NCBI GenBank assembly: GCA_964586075.1 | Contig: CAZPGZ010000042.1 | Span: forward strand, 1-20,421 | Origin: JBAZLV01 sp964586075 | Lineage (GTDB): Bacteria; Nitrospirota; UBA9217 | Length of the DNA: 20,421 bases | Direction: 5' to 3' | Shown: positions 17,953-20,421 of the stretch, piece by piece | Layout: every line of letters starts with the position of its first letter | How positions within the stretch are numbered: position 1 is the stretch's first letter | Program-made: the position numbers and the translations under genes | The notes under the pieces: model-generated | Told to the model about the DNA's origin: nothing | The model's database searches: none | Seen by the model: the letters and a program-made list of their open reading frames with translations, nothing else

Positions 17953-18331
17953 GGTTGACTACCTCCTGTTCATACTCGATAAGTTTTTTTGCCTTTTTGA
18001 GCGCCTGGTAGTACTTGCTGCTCAATATCAACTCATTAATCTGTTCAATAAGGGGCATCGTACTGGGAGCCGCCTGAACTACGTCCTTGACGAGCCGCCA
18101 GTACAGGGTATGATGTTCGGCAAGATTTTTTTCGTCCACATACATCAGCTGTATGACGAAGTAAATTCTGGTGCAGGGCGTTATGGCCTTTTTTTCGCTC
18201 AGGATATCCTGCTCACGCAGAATCGGGACATTGTTCTCAATAATCAGGCTGCTGCGCGCATCGCCGTTTGATACGACGGCCCCACCTACAATCATCCGCT
18301 CGTGCGGTTTTAAGGTAATTTTAAGCGCCAT
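17942..18331 (-). CDS. flbT: Flagellin post-transcriptional repressor FlbT
   Basis: FlbT is an RNA-associated regulator. In Caulobacter it binds the 5' leader of flagellin mRNA and promotes its decay until hook assembly is complete. The 129-residue protein follows the family closely: MALKITLKPHERMIVGGAVV, NGDARSSLIIENNVPILRE, DIL...TPCTRIYFVIQLMYVDE, and the C-terminal SSKYYQALKKAKKLIEYE. The ATG comes two bases after the TAG of the upstream flagellin paralogue and has no visible Shine-Dalgarno, so it probably depends on re-initiation by ribosomes finishing that gene. A likely target is the hairpin-bearing flagellin leader at 20074-20217 (inference). Confidence 0.93.
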   Translation of the reverse strand: MALKITLKPHERMIVGGAVVSNGDARSSLIIENNVPILREQDILSEKKAITPCTRIYFVIQLMYVDEKNLAEHHTLYWRLVKDVVQAAPSTMPLIEQINELILSSKYYQALKKAKKLIEYEQEVVNRVR

Positions 18332-18333
18332 GG

Positions 18334-19170
18334 CTATTTTAAGAGATCCAAGAGCTGTGACTGCATGTTCGTAAGGTTAGAAATCGATTGAAGCGCCAGT
18401 GCATTTTTCAATTCGATGCTTTTATAGTTTGCCGAGGCTTCATTCATGTCTGCGGTCGTCCACATTTCACCATCCGTCTGTTGTGCCGTGGACAAGGTCG
18501 TGGCGAAATCCTGTGAGCGGTTGATGGCCGCCGCATCCGCACCCAAGGACGAACGTTTTGCCGTAAGCGTGGCAAGCGCGGCATCAAGATTTGCCCTGGC
18601 CGCCGCAACGTCCGCATCAGAAGCCGTATCGGGCAATTCTGAAATATTAAGACCGGACGTCCCGGTACTAACATCCTGTTTATGGATTGTTATGCTCGTT
18701 GATCCGGCACCTGAAGAGACCGTCCAGTCCCCCGGAACGGTCGTCGAATTGCCGATGATCTGGTTGGCACCCTGGTCATCGGGAGCGGACAGCGAATCGA
18801 TCTGCTGTTTCAGACCGTTGAACATTTTTAAATACCGGATTCGATCTTGACTGCCTACGGGAAACGGCGGATAATTTTTAATAATGGCGTCAAGCGTTGT
18901 TTTCATCTGCTCAATATAACTATTGATGCCTTCCATGGCGGCATCGGCAGTGTGTATGCTTGTAGCGACAAGATTCAAGTTGTCGTTGATTTTCTTGAAT
19001 CCTCCCACTGCAATGGCGTCCTGTTGCGACTTCGCCCACAGAACGGGATCGTCTCCGGATGAATTGATTTTTTTCCCTGTGGCCAGTTGCTGGGTCAGTT
19101 TGTCCATGACCTTCTTCGTGTCATCAAAACTGTAGAGCGACTGGTTTTGGCCTATCTCGAATATTGACAT
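18334..19170 (-). CDS. Divergent second flagellin (flagellin/FlgL family)
   Basis: This 278-residue protein is almost the same length as the flagellin upstream and clearly related. Shared features are TGKK(I/V)NS near residue 32, a central beta segment with TI..QD and GLNIS, AAINRSQDF, TTADMNEASAN, and a C-terminal heptad region ending MQSQLLDLLK. The N-terminal (about 1-110) and C-terminal (about 190-278) helical regions match the flagellin D0/D1 core; the variable middle is very short. It diverges most at the N terminus (MSIFEIGQNQSLYSFDD) and has Trp residues within the conserved helices. It may be a minor filament subunit or a FlgL-like junction protein. The start is supported by GGGAGGAT. 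It is the second gene of the flagellin operon and is almost contiguous with flbT. Confidence 0.85.
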   Translation of the reverse strand: MSIFEIGQNQSLYSFDDTKKVMDKLTQQLATGKKINSSGDDPVLWAKSQQDAIAVGGFKKINDNLNLVATSIHTADAAMEGINSYIEQMKTTLDAIIKNYPPFPVGSQDRIRYLKMFNGLKQQIDSLSAPDDQGANQIIGNSTTVPGDWTVSSGAGSTSITIHKQDVSTGTSGLNISELPDTASDADVAAARANLDAALATLTAKRSSLGADAAAINRSQDFATTLSTAQQTDGEMWTTADMNEASANYKSIELKNALALQSISNLTNMQSQLLDLLK

Positions 19171-19194
19171 GCGATCCTCCCAAGCTTAAGGAGT

Positions 19195-19218
19195 GCGAGG
19201 GGGTGGAAGCCCCCTCGC
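19195..19218 (-). promoter_or_regulatory. Perfect hairpin between the two flagellin genes
   Basis: A 9-bp G/C-rich stem (GCGAGGGGG and its complement) with a six-base loop lies between the flagellin stop and the ribosome site of the paralogue. No T-run follows on the minus strand, so it is not a standard intrinsic terminator. A role in protecting the flagellin mRNA 3' end, or in partial attenuation, would give more flagellin than paralogue (inference). Confidence 0.6.
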
Positions 19219-19242
19219 TTCTAAAGAGTGTAGTGTCTTCTT

Positions 19243-20073
19243 TTAGAAGAGCTTCAGAACCGACTGGGCTGCCTGAGAAGACAGGCTTAAGGCCGTCGTA
19301 CCGAGTGACTGACGAGTCTGGAGCATCAGCATATTTGCCCCTTCTTCGTTCATGTCCGCTAGGGTCAGGTTGTCAGCACCTGTCGTAAGTGTGTTGACCA
19401 CTGCAGTCGTGAAATCCTGTCGAGCATTAATAACAGCCAGGTTCGATGAAAGATTGGCCGACACGCTCAGCAAGTTGGTCGTTGCATTGTTGAGCTCGGT
19501 AATCGCACTGTTAATATTCGTGTCACCAGCCGCATTCGCTGTCCAGCCTGCCGCGGTGGAGATGTTCAGACCGGCTGCCGCTGTCGTAGCATCCTGCCCG
19601 GTAATCGTGAGCGAAGAGGTTCCGTCTGCGTTGAAATTCACGGTCAGATCGTCGCCATTAAGAAGGTTCTTTCCATTGTAACCGGAATCCGTCGCCAATG
19701 CGTCTATCTGCGACTTGATTGTATTGTACTGGGCCAGATACGTTGCGCGAGTGGTCGCATCAGAAGTGCTGAGAGCGGTCTGGGCAATACCTTTTGCGGA
19801 CGCGATCAGGGCCTGAATGCCGGTAATACCTGCGTTGGCGGCGTTGATCGTCTGTACAGCCTGCGACATGCTGTCTTTAAGAGATGAGAGGTCGCTGGCA
19901 CGCTGGGTCAAGGATTGGGCTGCAAAGAAGTTCGTGGGATTGTCAAGGGCGCTGTTGACTTTCTTGCCTGTGGACAAACGCTCCTGCGTTCTGTTCAAAA
20001 GTTTAACGGTATTCTGCAAGCTTACGAGGTTGCTCCGCATTCCTGAGGTTAATGAGATATCATTGATTGCCAT
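19243..20073 (-). CDS. fliC: Flagellin (filament subunit), short type
   Basis: This is the main structural protein of the filament, exported by the flagellar type III system. The 276-residue product has the N-terminal flagellin helix pattern (MAINDISLTSGMRSNLVSLQ, RTQERLSTGKKVNSALDNP, INAANAGITGIQALI) and the C-terminal pattern (AVINARQDFTTAVVN, ADMNEEGANMLMLQTRQSLG, LSSQAAQSVLKLF). The short Ser/Thr/Asn-rich middle (about residues 100-190) replaces the large variable domains of enteric flagellins and resembles alphaproteobacterial short flagellins. It has no cysteine. Exposed Ser and Thr residues could be O-glycosylated, consistent with the nearby transferases, but no site can be assigned. 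The ribosome site is AAGGAGAAAC; a consensus sigma-28 promoter lies about 150 bases upstream. Confidence 0.96.
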   Translation of the reverse strand: MAINDISLTSGMRSNLVSLQNTVKLLNRTQERLSTGKKVNSALDNPTNFFAAQSLTQRASDLSSLKDSMSQAVQTINAANAGITGIQALIASAKGIAQTALSTSDATTRATYLAQYNTIKSQIDALATDSGYNGKNLLNGDDLTVNFNADGTSSLTITGQDATTAAAGLNISTAAGWTANAAGDTNINSAITELNNATTNLLSVSANLSSNLAVINARQDFTTAVVNTLTTGADNLTLADMNEEGANMLMLQTRQSLGTTALSLSSQAAQSVLKLF

Positions 20074-20217
20074 TGTTTTGTTTCTCCTTTTCTAGGTTTT
20101 GTACCGGCATTTCTTGCCGGTAGTGTGTTTTTTCATCAAATCGTTGGTTGAGGTATCAGGCTGGTCTTTATTCTTGCATTCACTCCTTTCTTGACCGGAT
20201 TCCTATCTCCCATTTGA
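20074..20217 (-). promoter_or_regulatory. Long 5' leader of the flagellin mRNA
   Basis: From the predicted sigma-28 start (about 20217) to the ATG there are roughly 144 untranslated bases, far longer than needed for a ribosome site. It holds an 8-bp hairpin 29-49 bases before the ATG, an AAAGGAG-like ribosome site far upstream (around 20180-20186), and a 14-codon frame that spans the hairpin. This is where FlbT-type regulation would be expected, given flbT in the same operon. Confidence 0.6.
20102..20122 (-). promoter_or_regulatory. Hairpin in the flagellin leader
   Basis: On the minus strand the bases read TACCGGCA, AGAAA, TGCCGGTA: a perfect 8-bp stem with a five-base A-rich loop. It lies about 10 bases upstream of the ribosome-site region. 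It is not followed by a T-run, so it is not a terminator; it is a candidate binding or stability element for FlbT-type control. Confidence 0.7.
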
Positions 20218-20223
20218 CTTACT

Positions 20224-20250
20224 TTATCGGCACGCTTTATAAAAACTTTA
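20224..20250 (-). promoter_or_regulatory. Sigma-28 (FliA) promoter of the flagellin operon
   Basis: On the minus strand TAAAGTTT (20250-20243) and GCCGATAA (20231-20224) are separated by exactly 11 bases. Both boxes match the enterobacterial FliA consensus at every position. Predicted transcription start is near 20217, reading into the flagellin gene. Confidence 0.95.
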
Positions 20251-20336
20251 ATCTCTAATTTATCAATATGATATGGCTCTCTATAGCAGTAATTTACGTG
20301 ACGCATCCTTAAAGCCTCCCCATAAAAAAAGCCATT

Positions 20337-20396
20337 ATCATCTAAAGTTTCGACTTAGAGCGCCGAATCATCTAAAGTTTCGACTTAGAGCGCCGA
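20337..20396 (+). repeat. Perfect tandem direct repeat, 2 x 30 bp
   Basis: The 30-base unit starting ATCATCTAAAGTTTCG occurs at 20337-20366 and again, identical and with no spacer, at 20367-20396. Each unit contains a complete sigma-28 promoter core on the plus strand. Each also has an imperfect dyad, TCTAAAGT-TTCG-ACTTAGA, with one unpaired A. Confidence 0.95.
20343..20369 (+). promoter_or_regulatory. Sigma-28 promoter, rightward, upstream copy
   Basis: TAAAGTTT at 20343-20350, 11 bases, then GCCGAATC at 20362-20369. The -35 box is perfect; the -10 box keeps GCCGA but departs from the consensus end. It points out of the window, toward an unseen gene that is probably flagellar. Confidence 0.7.
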
Positions 20397-20399
20397 TAT
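20373..20399 (+). promoter_or_regulatory. Sigma-28 promoter, rightward, downstream copy
   Basis: TAAAGTTT at 20373-20380, 11 bases, then GCCGATAT at 20392-20399, seven of eight matches to the -10 consensus. It is the stronger of the tandem pair. Expected start is near 20406, just inside the right edge. Confidence 0.82.
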
Positions 20400-20421
20400 G
20401 ATATCTGTAGATTTCCCTATA

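Noticed and set aside
19195..19218. Intrinsic terminator after flagellin
   Set aside because: No T-run follows the stem on either strand, and the next gene starts 25 bases later with its own ribosome site.
20337..20396. Start of a CRISPR array (two 30-bp direct repeats)
   Set aside because: The repeats abut with no spacer, there are only two, and each is explained as a sigma-28 promoter.

Overview
The window is a bacterial flagellar locus that carries an unusually large, modular glycan-modification cassette. The organism is probably Gram-negative with roughly balanced GC. FlbT and FlaF, best known from Alphaproteobacteria, occur here together with near-consensus sigma-54 and sigma-28 flagellar promoters, which are more typical of gamma-, delta- or Nitrospirota-type flagellar cascades. 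I cannot place it more finely from the sequence alone. No tRNA, rRNA, insertion sequence or CRISPR array is visible.

Layout. (1) Positions 1-332 have no intact gene, only a 15-codon minus-strand stub that starts like a response-regulator receiver domain. (2) A consensus sigma-54 promoter (333-349) precedes the operon fliK-flgD-flgE (363-3775, plus strand), which makes the hook and ends at a strong intrinsic terminator (3827-3869). (3) An AT-rich 377-base gap follows, with one sigma-54-like and one sigma-70-like promoter pointing right. (4) Two giant overlapping genes fill 4247-17538. The first encodes 2730 residues: O-carbamoyltransferase, capsule-type GT-B fold, SAM methyltransferase, TPRs, B12-binding radical SAM, TPRs and twitch/SPASM-radical SAM. 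The second encodes 1705 residues: TPR, GT2, GT4-like, GT2, TPR, GT2 and TPR. Together they hold about nine catalytic modules interleaved with five TPR blocks. (5) Converging from the right on the minus strand is flagellin - divergent flagellin paralogue - flbT - flaF (20073 down to 17575), driven by an exact-consensus sigma-28 promoter (20224-20250). Its long leader contains a perfect hairpin close to the flagellin start. (6) At the right edge a perfect 2 x 30-bp tandem repeat contains two sigma-28-type promoters pointing out of the window.

How it may work together (inference). The hook operon is built first under sigma-54. Flagellin and its paralogue are made late under sigma-28, with FlbT and FlaF acting as post-transcriptional controllers of flagellin. 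The two modular proteins, sandwiched between hook and filament genes, are best read as a glycan assembly line that decorates flagellin or another surface polymer with a carbamoylated, methylated and radical-SAM-modified oligosaccharide. The modular pair, the flagellin leader hairpin next to flbT, and the duplicated sigma-28 promoter are the most interesting parts.
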